Source of the DNA: Pristionchus mayeri
Taxonomy: Eukaryota > Nematoda > Chromadorea > Rhabditida > Neodiplogasteridae
DNA length: 64,000 nt
Direction of reading: 5' to 3'
Assembly (NCBI GenBank): GCA_036245805.1
Contig: BTRK01000004.1
Coordinates: forward strand, 29,373,541-29,437,540
Every line of letters starts with the position of its first letter. The first letter of the stretch is position 1. The position numbers and the translations under genes were made by a program. The notes beneath the pieces were generated by a model. It was not told the origin of the DNA, did not search any database, and worked only from the letters and a program-made list of their open reading frames with translations. Shown here in pieces: positions 15,001 to 26,400 of the stretch.

Positions 15001-17780
15001 TAACAGTAACTCAAATTTCAATTCTAAATTTCAAAATAGAAAGAAATGAGAAACGTACGCGAATCTCTAGCTGGCACAGATAGGTGTTGTCTCCGAGGGG
15101 AGTGAAGGCCTCATGGAATATACCACCGATCGAGAGGGGAACTCCCTCCTTCATCCATCTAAAACGTAGTTGATTTTACATGACGAATTCGTACTGTTTA
15201 TATCCCGACATTCATACTGAGGAGGGAATTATTTGAGAAAATGGGTAAAAAAACTAGCCGAGCAGTCGGGACACTGGCCGATTTGACGGTGCATTCCATG
15301 ATGATTAGTGATCCTCCGTCCTGAAATGAGCACTTGAATAATCGATTTCAAGACTATCATCACTCATTTTCAAATATAAAAGGAGAGATAAATGTGTTCG
15401 CATGAAGAAACGTTCGTTTGTTCATTTCCTAGTTTGTTTGCCCGGTCTTCAAAATCAACGCTCTTGAATTACCTGTTGCTGGCAACAAAGATCCGCTGGC
15501 AAACATATTTGTGATAAATTACATTCTACTCGAGTGATGTTGTTCGTATTCTAAAAAAAAAAAGTTCGCCCTGAAGGAACTGCATGGAAGTGGACAAAAG
15601 ATACCGCAAATATGTTCTGGATCACTCGATTCAGCCTACCTTGGGGATTATTCTGGGACGGCCGACGAAGACGGGGCCACGGGACTTGGCCGAATCGTCG
15701 CCTCCACCACCTGCGCAAATTGAATTTCAAATCTCGCACTTCAATTTCGCTCAAGAATGAAGTTTCTCCACGGAATGATCCATTTTTTTAAATGTCTTTC
15801 TAACGAAGCGCGAAATTCAAATTTCGCACCGGCGAAGTTGAGATTGATGTTTGCGTTCGTCTCTCCGAGAGGATTCTTCGCATTGCACTTGTACGATCCT
15901 CCATCATCGGCATTCGGCTCCTGTGAGCATTTTTACATTTCATGCTCTACAAATAATCGATAATCCTACGTGTAGTTCTGTGTGGTGTGTGTGTGTCTGT
16001 TGCTTCTCTCGAGTGTAAGAATGAGAGGGAGGCGGCAAAAAGTTAGCCAATAGGTTGGAGAAGAGAGAGCGAGGGGAGGGGAGGGAGGGAGAGAGGGAGA
16101 ATGCAGGAAATCTGAGATGCATCGAGAGAAATGAAAGCTGGAGGAGAGAGGAGATCCTTCGAAGTTCGCGCTTCGGGCAAAAACAAGTGTGACTGAGAGC
16201 AGGGCTCTGTTATCGAAGGAGCGGAAAACGAAGGAGCATCGCACGGATTTAAGAGAGACAGAAAGAGAACTGTTACTGTTGATCAAGGCGTCTACTTACT
16301 TATCCGATATATCATTATCACAACTGCATATGAGCAACAAATAAGAGCCAAATTTCGGCATGATTGGAACAAGGAGGAAATAGATCCAAAAATAGTGAAA
16401 GGTTAAAAATGTTGGAAGTATCACTTTAGTGCGCATCTGTTCCCTTTCCTCTCCTCTAGTCTTCTCAAAGAGGGCGCCAATCACACAAACGAAGCAACTC
16501 TTGGAGGTGTCGCGAAACGTCAGCAAGAGCTGTCATACTCAACGCGTGAATGATGAGGGAAGAGAAGGAAGATGCAAGGAGGTAAGGGGAGCGCAGACCA
16601 GAAAGAAGGACAATTTCGAGAAAAACAACAATGTGAATGAACAAAAATTACCTTGATAACGAGCGTTGCCTTGTAGAGCGAAGCGCCGACCGGGGACAGG
16701 GTCTGAGAAGACACATTTTGAAAGATTCTAAGTTTATCACACAAGCAGGATTACTAGAGAACAACGGTTGATATCTCTTGTCAAAATGACCTATCTCAAA
16801 TATATTTTTTATAAATATCAGTGCGTCATTGTGTTTGCATCCAATCCTCATCAAGTAATCTCAGTTTGGTCTTTGATCTCTGTACCTGGACGCATCGGAT
16901 GGAAGGCGGGAGAGGCGTGCCGTTGTGGTGCCAAGTGATGGACGGGGACGGGTCCGACTCGAGCGAACACTCCATCAGCAGATCGCCCTGAAGGAGAAAG
17001 AGGAATCATTTCATGCTCGAGATCGAGGGGGGACAACCATCCACCAATTTTCATTCTTTCTGCTTTGTTAGATATTTCTGCTCGATCACAGATATCAATA
17101 AGTGAATCATTGTAGATCGTTATTATTTTTTTTTAAATGTCCATTGGCTAACATTATTTTGAATTTTTATGCGATTATGTGAACACTACTGTGCACATGA
17201 TCTACCATCGGAATTCCCATGCTGTGCTTATTCCTTCATGATCTCCCATACTAACGACCTCGTCTACATCTACTGCCCCCATTGAGTCTCCCCCTTCACA
17301 TCTGGAATGATCGTGAGAGAGGAATGGCATTCGGATGGAGAAAAGACAAGAGAGATTCCACCCAATTGATGGCCCCCATCGGATTCCAATTGTGATCTTT
17401 TTCGTCCTAGCACATCAAGAGTATCTCGCATATTTTTATCCTCTTGTCCAATGTCTGCTGAATTTTCAGCGCGTTCCCTCGCGAAAATAAGTACGTCATG
17501 GAGTGGCCAAGTGACTTCTCAGCTGGTTATCCAGGCGCAATCCATTGAGATAAACAGCAGATCGTCTCGCAAAATTGCACGTCTATTCTGATCAGCTAAG
17601 AGAGTGACCTACTCCTTCTCTTCATATCTCTGCGTGACCGATGTTTTCGCTTTTGACGCCTCTGGCGACCTCTTCTCTTTCCAATCGATCACCTCATTAC
17701 TCCATAACTCGTGTCCACTCCAATCGATTTCGCCATGCCTATCGATCCATCCCTCATCCTCCTCCTCCTCCTCCTCCTCC

Positions 17781-17811
<31 letters not shown>

Positions 17812-18172
17812 TCTCACTCTCACTCCTCACTCAGGAATGAGTAGGAGAGAAGGAGGGGAAATTGGAGAGAGAAACCTTGCCTGCCTATGTGTTACACATT
17901 CCCTTCCTAAAGGCGAAAAAGTGAGAGAGGAGGGGAGAGGATGAAAAGTCGGAAGGAGTTGAAGGGACCCGCACCCTGTTTACTTGATCCACAAATCAGA
18001 GAAACGATCGTTCAATGGAGCATCAGGAATGCGGACACAGAAGGGAAGCGCGCAGACAGGAATAGGCATGTCTCGATAACGACTCGCAGTTTACGGAAGA
18101 GCAAGAGCGAAGACTTACCGTAGGCGTCTGCTGAATGGACGGCTTCTGCGTGAAGCGAGGTGCTCCGGGCAT
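1..18172 (-). CDS. unc-22: Twitchin (giant muscle Ig/FN3 kinase), 5' part of gene, truncated by window edge
   Basis: Twitchin is the giant sarcomeric titin-like kinase of nematode muscle. The start is ATG at 18172-18170: the first exon (18119-18172) encodes MPGAPRFTQKPSIQQTPT, almost the C. elegans UNC-22 N-terminus. Next come Ig domain exons at 16886-16987 (DLLMECSLESDP), 16652-16702, 15830-15920 (GGSYKCNAKNPLGETNAN), 15640-15710, 15255-15320, 15059-15159 and 14769-14891; a Ser/Arg/Pro linker (14640-13680); an Ig domain at 13500-13120; an Ala-rich linker (12323-12450); a repeat exon (9755-11863); GLTIPEERRR exon (8563-8655); LKKV-rich linker exons (7650-6200); Ig domains over 5900-1240; and two FN3 domains (1215-840 and 540-220). 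The kinase and most FN3/Ig superrepeats lie beyond position 1. Identity is by direct resemblance to UNC-22; many internal exon edges are approximate, and one or two introns may use GC donors. Confidence 0.95.
2687..3132. repeat. Fold-back (inverted repeat) element in a unc-22 intron
   Basis: Two arms of about 190-200 bp, 2687-2880 and 2935-3132, are imperfect reverse complements around a ~50-bp centre. The tips read ATCGTACGT and ACGTACGAT. Arms share long stretches around TTTTACACGGAAATATGGC and its complement. It sits in the intron between two Ig exons. No coding capacity is visible; a MITE-type non-autonomous element is the likeliest origin. Confidence 0.85.
9755..11863 (-). repeat. unc-22: unc-22 giant exon with tandem ~27-residue repeats
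   Basis: A single open exon of about 700 codons. From the 5' side it has an acidic and Ser/Pro-rich part (11863-11150), then about 13 consecutive 26-27-residue units (about 81 bp each) spanning roughly 11070-9960, and a degenerate tail. The unit consensus is approximately QDYQFRMKKSKGVPSST followed by ERMVDDISDS. The aromatic-x-Phe-Arg/Gln core and the Ser-Ser/Ala-Ser-Thr-Glu step are kept while surrounding residues drift. Its donor at 9755 (GESEIE then gtgag) joins in phase 0 to the conserved DDISQIDELPGSGLTIPEERRR exon, so it is part of twitchin. I do not recall such a block in C. elegans UNC-22. The upstream phase does not fit simply, and an AG lies one base before ATG, so this exon may begin an alternative isoform. 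Confidence 0.8.
17755..17815. repeat. CCT/AGG microsatellite
   Basis: An almost uninterrupted TCC trinucleotide run inside the large first intron of unc-22. It produces long polySer, polyPro and polyGlu shadow reading frames that are not genes. Confidence 0.95.
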
Positions 18173-19566
18173 GATTACGGTAGGGTCGTGTGCACCGTTG
18201 GGACTACGGTAGCACACTCAGGCACTGTAATCGGGTAACTGGGGGAGAGTGCGCGGCGCTTGCGTGACTGTCGCGCGCAGGCCGGGCCGCACTCTCCTGC
18301 TGTTGGCTGCGTGTACTGGGCACGCGACCGGGTACGGTAGACGACTCTAATTTGGTGAGGTTTCCCACACTCGCTCCTTCGGGGGCGATGTGGTGCACGT
18401 TGTGTGTGCGCTCGACACACTACCTGCAGATCGCAGATTAGTAAACGTCGGATAGGCTCGCGCAATGAGAATTTCGACAACAATGATATGGAGATAAGCA
18501 ATCGATGAACAAACAGTTGGTGAATAGCACGTAGGCGGATGCGGCAAGAATCGTGGAAAATGTCAGATTCGTATACTTCGACAGCACGCGTCATAATGAA
18601 AATTAGGACAAGGCGACGACTACTAATCAATAAATCGATAATGGGAACGGAGACGTATGAGGAGTGCCTTCGGATGGGCGAGATACGCCTTCGCTAGGTG
18701 ACGCAACGGCCAAGGGGCCGCAGAAAAGTGTCTACTTTACACTATGCTGGAGCTAGGAAGAGGGGGGAAGGGAGGAGAGGAGGGAGAGCCTGCCTCTCCC
18801 TTGGCCCACGCACTTACACACCGGAAACAACCGAGGGTCTCGAGACGAAATTGATAGTGGCCATACGATAGGCCATCTGGGGATACGGTAAGGACTGGAT
18901 CATCACGGACAGCGGCTGCATCTGCAGCCACGCTGCGAAGTCCGCAGGTCCGATGGAGAAGGGAGGCCCGAGGGGGCGGGTGAGTAGGGGGAAGGGGAGA
19001 GAAGAGGACTGACTCTCTCGAATGCACACACTCTCTCGTCCCTTCCACTCGTCGTCTGTCGTCTGCTCTCCTCGATCGCCACACTCTCTCGTCGACGACG
19101 AAAATAAGCCTGAGATCTACGGAGGGAGACAGCTCTCCACGCCTCCCTCCATGACAATTCGGAATTACCTCAAAATTAATGGGATCATAGATACCCATCT
19201 TCCTTCTTCAACTCCTGTGTTGTAAGTATCGATCGAATATGATGAAAGGCCAAAATTTAGTGTCGAGGATGTAGGGGAGGGGGCAATTATTCAGACAGCT
19301 GCAGTTGGGAGAGGCATCGAATTTATCAGGAAGCGATGAAATGAGGAAGGAGAGAGAGAAGAAGATGAAGAGGAAGATGGGGAGAGAAGATCAAGCATGC
19401 TAACAAGAGGTGGACTCATTCTTGATTTTAAAACTATGAGAAGGAAATGAAAGTTGAGGAATTTCGAAAAATGAAATTTCGCAGCATTTACAATAAAGCG
19501 CAGTTATGAATCACGAAGGGAACGTTCCGTGTATAAGAAGTGTTCCTGAATGGAAATCTCGATCGG
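18173..19566. other. Intergenic region between unc-22 and the secreted-protein cluster
   Basis: Divergent spacer upstream of unc-22 (minus) and gene A (plus). It must hold both promoters. I see pyrimidine- and purine-rich tracts but no convincing coding exon, tRNA or clear TATA box. The frames open on the minus strand at 18737-19198 are low-complexity and lack splice or family support. Confidence 0.6.
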
Positions 19567-19569
19567 ATG

Positions 19570-20960
19570 ATGCTCACTCTCGTCCTTCCCCTTCTCCTTC
19601 TCCCTCTCGTGGCTTCTTCCCCTTCCGAAGACACCATCCTTGCACCTTCCTGTGCAGATGCTGCCGATGGAGATCCGGCTGTGTGTGCTTTCGAATTCAT
19701 ATAACACGATAACTATACATTGAAGAGCGATCTGGACTATGAATACGTGTGCATGGACGGAAAACCAAAATTATCTGGATGCTATACTATGGTTAGTCAA
19801 GATTTGGACGAAATTCATTAATATCAACTTATAGAACGGGGAGGTAATCGCCGTTAACAATACGGGAGTCTACGAAGATAAATATGAGGTAAATGCTGAA
19901 TATTTCGGGTTGTCTGTCCTCCGTAAATTCATATAATGGAATATTCTGCAGTACAAAAAGCACATCACTTGCACCGAAGATGAGGATGGATTTGTGAGGC
20001 CAATCTTCACATTTACCTCCGAGGTTGTGCAATTGCAAATTTACCTCTCAAATTTGAAAACTGCTAATAATTGGCGATGCGCAAAAATATCAAGTATATT
20101 GAATTATTTATTGTAGAGAGGCTGCATCTACGAAGACAGCTACCTTGAGCCCAATCTACCAGTGTCAGGCCCAGACGTTAGTACTTTAAAGTATATCTTT
20201 ATGATATTAATAATAAAGACATTTTCATATTCTGTTTCAGGATGAAACTGGAGTAATCTGCAGGAAATATGAAAACGGATTTCGCATTAAGCCATTCTCC
20301 ATTGTGAGGCATATTAGAGGGGTTTCCACCGAAATTGTGGAATGTTGCGTTGACCCTTGTGATACTTGTATATTTCAGTACGACTGCTCCTACAAAGGGA
20401 ACTATTACAGACGGGATGAGGAGTGCGTATTGTCTAGTAAATGCAGGAAATATTGGGTTCCGATTAAGACACGTCATCGAGAACAAGGACAACCGCAAGT
20501 TCGCCTTCTATTGTCATGGGAACGAGGGAGGGGAGGGAACGGTGAGTGGGATCTCTCTTCTTCATCCACAGTCATTCATCAACAGTTCGAATTCCTGCAC
20601 TGCATCACTCCCAATGGAGTGAAACTGCCCAAGGGAGCGTATATTAATGAAGATCACATGGTGAGAAATGGACAGACAAAGCGGAACTAATGAACTATTT
20701 CAATAGTTTCTTTTGGAAGTTCTGTGAGAATAGTACTTGAGAGGTAAAATTTTTTAAAAAAGTTTGTGCTTTACAAACTGGTAAAATAAAAAAAATCGCA
20801 TTTTTGCAACTCCAGCTTAGAGAGCGATGACCTTGAGTATGAAAATATTATTAAGGTATTCCACTGCAAGAATGAGACTTGGCTGAGAAGACAGAAGGAG
20901 AGTGATTACATATTGAGAATAAATAGAGACTTACCTCCTGTTGTCAAACTCCATGACTGA
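19570..20960 (+). CDS. Secreted Cys-rich protein A, MIG-18/fibronectin-I-like family
   Basis: Ten exons deduced by comparison with the neighbouring paralogues: 19570-19680, 19726-19791, 19835-19888, 19952-20023, 20117-20176, 20241-20303, 20379-20422, 20469-20541, 20586-20660 and 20856-20960. They sum to 723 nt, or 240 residues plus stop. A signal peptide (MLTLVLPLLLLPLVAS) is followed by three repeats of a Cys module whose halves look like YEYVCMDGKPKLSGC and EFLHCITPNGVKL. The pattern (Cys, G-E-x-F, Y-x-Y-x-C, G-C, N-G) recalls the nematode MIG-18-like fibronectin type I domain, an extracellular-matrix fold; this family assignment is tentative. An in-frame ATG lies one codon earlier, at 19567. 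Tandem with B and C, all on the plus strand. Confidence 0.7.
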
Positions 20961-21163
20961 ATTGATTCACATAATCAAAGTCGAGACCGAATTTTGAATA
21001 AATATTTGTTGATAACTTACAACTATTCGATGATACTATACTTTGTACGACACACAGTTGGAGATGCGTAACTGTAAATGAACGATATTTGAGAAATATT
21101 TGCGCCAATATAAATATATGATTCTGATCGCATTCAAAGAATACTTCATGAGAAGTGTTTTAC

Positions 21164-21416
21164 TTAAAGGAGGAGCAAAGTCAAAATTCGAATTTTTTAA
21201 GCATTCATATGCACGGCATAGATCTCTCCAACGATAAGAATCTCCGAAATTTTCACATTCATATCCCCATTACGAACAGAGCTATCGATAGTTGGCTGGG
21301 AGCCAAATCAGGGAAAGCTCAGGCAACAAGCGAGAGAGCACGCGAGTTGAAGATATTTCAACTCTAATTGAAACATATTTCAACCGGTCGCGCGTTTGCA
21401 CTTACTCCTCCTTTAA
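21164..21416. mobile_element. 253-bp TTAA-bounded MITE, copy 1
   Basis: Bounded by inverted ends based on TTAAAGGAGGAGTAAAG (one mismatch at the left end here), with TTAA at both extremes. A second copy of exactly the same length is at 38854-39106. It lies between genes A and B. TTAA at both ends suggests piggyBac-type mobilisation, but TTAA could instead be part of the repeat tip. Confidence 0.85.
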
Positions 21417-21675
21417 CTCCGAAACAACCTTTATTCGAAAATACTCGCACAAAAACTATGTTTTTACCCGAGGTTTGCTTCTTGAGAGAACGCTTTTTGC
21501 AAGGAAAATTCCAATTTCAGCTAATAATCAATTATTTCCAATTTTGGAATGCTACTGAAATTTTCATTTCTATTTTTGCAATGAGTCAGAAGTGCTCCAA
21601 AATTTCTCACGATGTTCAATAAATCAATCGATGAGCTTATAAAAAGATGAATTGCGTGTCATTCTCCACTGTATC

Positions 21676-23007
21676 ATGCTCGTTCGCTTCCTTCCCCTCC
21701 TCCTCCCCCTTCTTATTATACCCTCCGTTGTCCCTTCAGTCCTTCCTCCTTGTCCTCCTAATAAAGCTGACGGAGAAACATTCGTGAGTCACTGTGCAAC
21801 CAATATTATTTGAAATACCCGATACATCCATCAGAACGATCATTCCTATCAGTATAAGTGTGTGAAGAATGATGTCGAATTCGTTGGATGCTTATCGTGG
21901 GTTCGTTCTTCGTTTTATTCATCCAGAAATTGAACAATTTAAGGATGGGGACGTTATTAAAGCAAATACATCTGGAATATATCGTTCAGAGCCTAAGGTT
22001 AAAATCCCGTCATTATAAGCAATCGATTCGCCCTAACGACCTTGCAGGTTGATTTTTACCTTAACTGCTCTGTGTTCGCGACGAAGGAGGATGGTACAAT
22101 GGTGGATATTGTGCCCACAGCTTATTCTGTACTCAAAGTAAACAAAAAAAATTTGTTTTTCAATAATGCTACTAGGAAAATATGAGTGAAATGTCTACAT
22201 TTAAATTCCAGGAGCCTGGCTGTTTGTACAATGACGATTTCATCGAGGTCAATCAAACAGTGGGCGAGGTTGGCAATTTAGCGCCGAGTGAGAGGTGGTT
22301 TCATCCTGTGCTATCAGGATGGAAATGAACGAATCTGCACGAAACTCGAGAATGGAACATTTTCAATGCGGAAAATCCCCGGCGTGAGATATTTATTTTT
22401 TTCCGAGATATTAGACAAAAAAATAAACACAATAAACTCAGGGAAAATGCTCGTACAAGGGTAAATCGTACGCTGCTAACAAAGAGTGCGTCTTCGTATT
22501 CCCATCCATGCCTCACAAGTGAATGCTTTAGACACGAGTACGTGAACAAAGACAACTACACCTTCGTGTATTTATGCGAATCGGAGAATGGATCGACCAA
22601 TGTTAGTTCGCAGATCCTTTTATACATAGATTATCGTTTTATCAAATTCGTTCAGTTCAAATTCCTTCACTGCTTGACTCCCAATGGTAAGAAGCTAAGC
22701 CTGAACGAATCGACTCCAATTGACCATACAAAGGTGAAGAATTCTTGGAATTTACAAATGATGAAGATGAAAAAAACACAGATAAAAGTGACTTACTCCA
22801 TCCGTTTGTGCAATGATTATCATTCCGTTTGATACAGCTTCGCTAATTAAAAAATAATAGCCCAACGCATTTTTTCAGGAATACTTCTGCAAATCGCAGT
22901 TCTTGCTGGAAATTCGAGAAACCGAAAGGGAAAATAAACAAGAAAGAAATACTACGAGAGGGAACCCCAAAATAAAGTTAACCTCTGTGTTCCAGCTGCC
23001 TCAATAA
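21676..23007 (+). CDS. Secreted Cys-rich protein B, MIG-18/fibronectin-I-like family
   Basis: Ten exons: 21676-21783, 21835-21900, 21944-21997, 22048-22137, 22212-22268, 22318-22383, 22442-22485, 22532-22601, 22656-22733 and 22879-23007, totalling 762 nt (253 residues). A signal peptide (MLVRFLPLLLPLLIIPSVV) precedes CPPNKADGETF, SYQYKCVKNDVEFVGC, EPGCLYNDDF, the GKCSYKGKSY exon and FKFLHCLTPNGKKLS. Exon order, phases and near-equal lengths match genes A and E. The seventh exon uses a GTGCGT donor after codon position 2, also used by A, and restores the frame to HEYVNKDNYTFVYLC. N-x-S/T sites fit an extracellular glycoprotein. Function unknown; presumed matrix or secreted. Confidence 0.75.
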
Positions 23008-23456
23008 ATTGTGTTCAAAATATGATCAATATTTTTGTATTGCGAAATCGATATAAAGCTTGTGTGATAGGTTTGTTTTAATTATTGCATTTTTGGTTCA
23101 TTGCATTGGAATTAATGATTATAAAACCGATGTTCCAATCAATGTTGTGATGGATGAGGAATATGACACGGGTAATATTGGTAAATTGACTAAGAATCGA
23201 TGGGAAATATCAATACCATTCAACAGATAAATCATAATATCAATACGAATGAGTTGTTCTGGATAACCTGTACGAAAAAAAAGAGAGAAGAAATAGTGCA
23301 GATATTTTGATTGAATTCATTATTTCAGCAAAAATTCTTTTAAGTTTAAATTTATGTATCGATGAAATAAATTTTTGTTGCATCATTTTTTTCTCATAGC
23401 TCATGATTCACCATTCCTCTTATATAACAGAAATTTCATAGCAATATTATCCAACT

Positions 23457-26400
23457 ATGCTCGCTTTTTTCTTTCCATTTGTTCTTCTTTCGATTCTGAC
23501 ATCATCCGCCCACTCCTTTCCTCAATGTCCTCCCAATGCAACGGAAGGAGAAACATTCGTGAGTCACTTCATGTTAAATTCAATCGATAAAGGTAACAGA
23601 GTGATGATTACTACCAATATGTGTGCAAGAAAGGGCAAACGATATTCGTGGGATGCTTATCAGAGGTACATTCACTATGCTTATTCGACCATTTTTCATT
23701 TCTAGAACAAGACAGTAATTGGGCCTAACGAGGTTGGAATCTACCGCTCCTTAGAAAAAGTCAGTCAGAATACTTCTTAGCAAGAGTGTATCTAGATTAA
23801 ATAATTTGAGAATTATTTGTTTCAAAAATTAAATCAAACGTATCAGGCGGACATCCTACTAAACTGCACCGTGAGCGAAGAAGTAACGGATCAAGGGACA
23901 ATCATGAATGTTCATCCAACTGCTTATCATAAAATGAAGGTAGTGAAATATTCACTAATAAGATATATATTTTTTTAATTCTTACGAAAATGATTGTACA
24001 TAATTTCGTACAAAGGGCCCCGGATGCATTTACAATGCAACGTTCTTCGATATCAACCAAACAACCGTAGAGGTGTGACTGAAAAGAATTCTCATTTTAT
24101 TACGTAAAAGAAACTTTAGGGTAACAAAATTCGGATGTGCATGCAACTGAAGAACGGAACATTTGTTATGGCGGAATTGTCCATGGTGAGCCATCCTGGA
24201 AGTAATAGCTGAGATTGCAATTGAAAATTTCAGGATAAAACTAATGTGGAAGCTGAGGAAAATAATGTGGAGGAGAAGGAGAAACCGGACAAAAATAGTA
24301 TTGAAGAGAGGAAGGATGAGATAAATAAAACGGATGAGAAGAAGACTGAGGAGAAACCTGAAGAGATCAAACCGGAGGATAAGACCGAGGAGAAGAAAAA
24401 TGAGGAAAAGGAAGTGGAGGAGAAGGAGAATGAGAAGGAGAAACCGGAGGAAACGAATGATGAGAAGAAGAAGGACGAGAATAAGAAAAAGGATGAGAAG
24501 AAGACTGAGGAGAAACCTGAAGATATCAAACCGGAGGATAAGACCGAGGAGAAGAAAAATGAGGAAAAGGAAGTGGAGGAGAAGGAGAATGAGAAGGAGA
24601 AACTGGAGGAAACGAATGATGAGATGAAGAAGGACGAGAATAAGAAAAAGGATGAGAAGAAGACTGAGGAGAAACCTGAAGAGATCAAACCGGAGGATAA
24701 GACCGAGGAGAAGAAAAATGAGGAAAAGGAAGTGGAGGAGAAGGAGAATGAGAAGGAGAAACCGGAGGAAACGAATGATGAGAAGAAGAAGGACGAGAAT
24801 AAGAAAAAGGATGAGAAGAAGACTGAGGAGAAACCTGAAGATATCAAACCGGAGGATAAGACCGAGGAGAAGAAAAATGAGGAAAAGGAAGTGGAGGAGA
24901 AGGAGAATGAGAAGGAGAAACTGGAGGAAACGAATGATGAGAAGAAGAAGGACGAGAATAAGAAAAAGGATGAGAAGAAGACTGAGGAGAAACCTGAAGA
25001 TATCAAACCGGAGGATAAGACCGAGGAGAAGAAAAATGAGGAAAAGGAAGTGGAGGAGAAGGAGAATGAGAAGGAGAAACCGGAGGAAACGAATGATGAG
25101 AAGAAGAAGGACGAGAATAAGAAAAAGGATGAGAAGAAGACTGAGGAGAAACCTGAAGAGATCAAACCGGAGGATAAGACCGAGGAGAAGAAAAATGAGG
25201 AAAAGGAAGTGGAGGAGAAGGAGAATGAGAAGGAGAAACCGGAGGAAACGAATGATGAGAAGAAGAAGGACGAGAATAAGAAAAAGGATGAGAAGAAGAC
25301 TGAGGAGAAACCTGAAGATATCAAACCGGAGGATAAGACCGAGGAGAAGAAAAATGAGGAAAAGGAAGTGGAGGAGAAGGAGAATGAGAAGGAGAAACTG
25401 GAGGAAACGAATGATGAGAAGAAGAAGGACGAGAATAAGAAAAAGGATGAGAAGAAGACTGAGGAGAAACCTGAAGAGATCAAACCGGAGGATAAGACCG
25501 AGGAGAAGAAAAATGAGGAAAAGGAAGTGGAGGAGAAGGAGAATGAGAAGGAGAAACCGGAGGAAACGAATGATGAGAAGAAGAAGGACGAGAATAAGAA
25601 AAAGGATGAGAAGAAGACTGAGGAGAAACCTGAAGATATCAAACCGGAGGATAAGACCGAGGAGAAGAAAAATGAGGAAAAGGAAGTGGAGGAGAAGGAG
25701 AATGAGAAGGAGAAACTGGAGGAAACGAATGATGAGAAGAAGAAGGACGAGAATAAGAAAAAGGATGAGAAGAAGACTGAGGAGAAACCTGAAGATATCA
25801 AACCGGAGGATAAGACCGAGGAGAAGAAAAATGAGGAAAAGGAAGTGGAGGAGAAGGAGAATGAGAAGGAGAAACCGGAGGAAACGAATGATGAGAAGAA
25901 GAAGGACGAGAATAAGAAAAAGGATGAGAAGAAGACTGAGGAGAAACCTGAAGATATCAAACCGGAGGATAAGACCGAGGAGAAGAAAAATGAGGAAAAG
26001 GAAGTGGAGGAGAAGGAGAATGAGAAGGAGAAACCGGAGGAAACGAATGATGAGAAGAAGAAGGACGAGAATAAGAAAAAGGATGAGAAGAAGACTGAGG
26101 AGAAACCTGAAGATATCAAACCGGAGGATAAGACCGAGGAGAAGAAAAATGAGGAAAAGGAAGTGGAGGAGAAGGAGAATGAGAAGGAGAAACCGGAGGA
26201 AACGAATGATGAGAAGAAGAAGGACGAGAATAAGAAAAAGGATGAGAAGAAGACTGAGGAGAAACCTGAAGATATCAAACCGGAGGATAAGACCGAGGAG
26301 AAGAAAAATGAGGAAAAGGAAGTGGAGGAGAAGGAGAATGAGAAGGAGAAACTGGAGGAAACGAATGATGAGAAGAAGAAGGACGAGAATAAGAAAAAGG

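Noticed and set aside
17604..17944. Poly-Ser, poly-Pro, poly-Leu and poly-Glu frames
   Set aside because: Products of the CCT microsatellite within the unc-22 first intron.
18737..19198. 153-residue minus-strand frame upstream of unc-22
   Set aside because: Low-complexity composition, no homology or splice logic. A non-coding 5' exon here is possible but cannot be shown.
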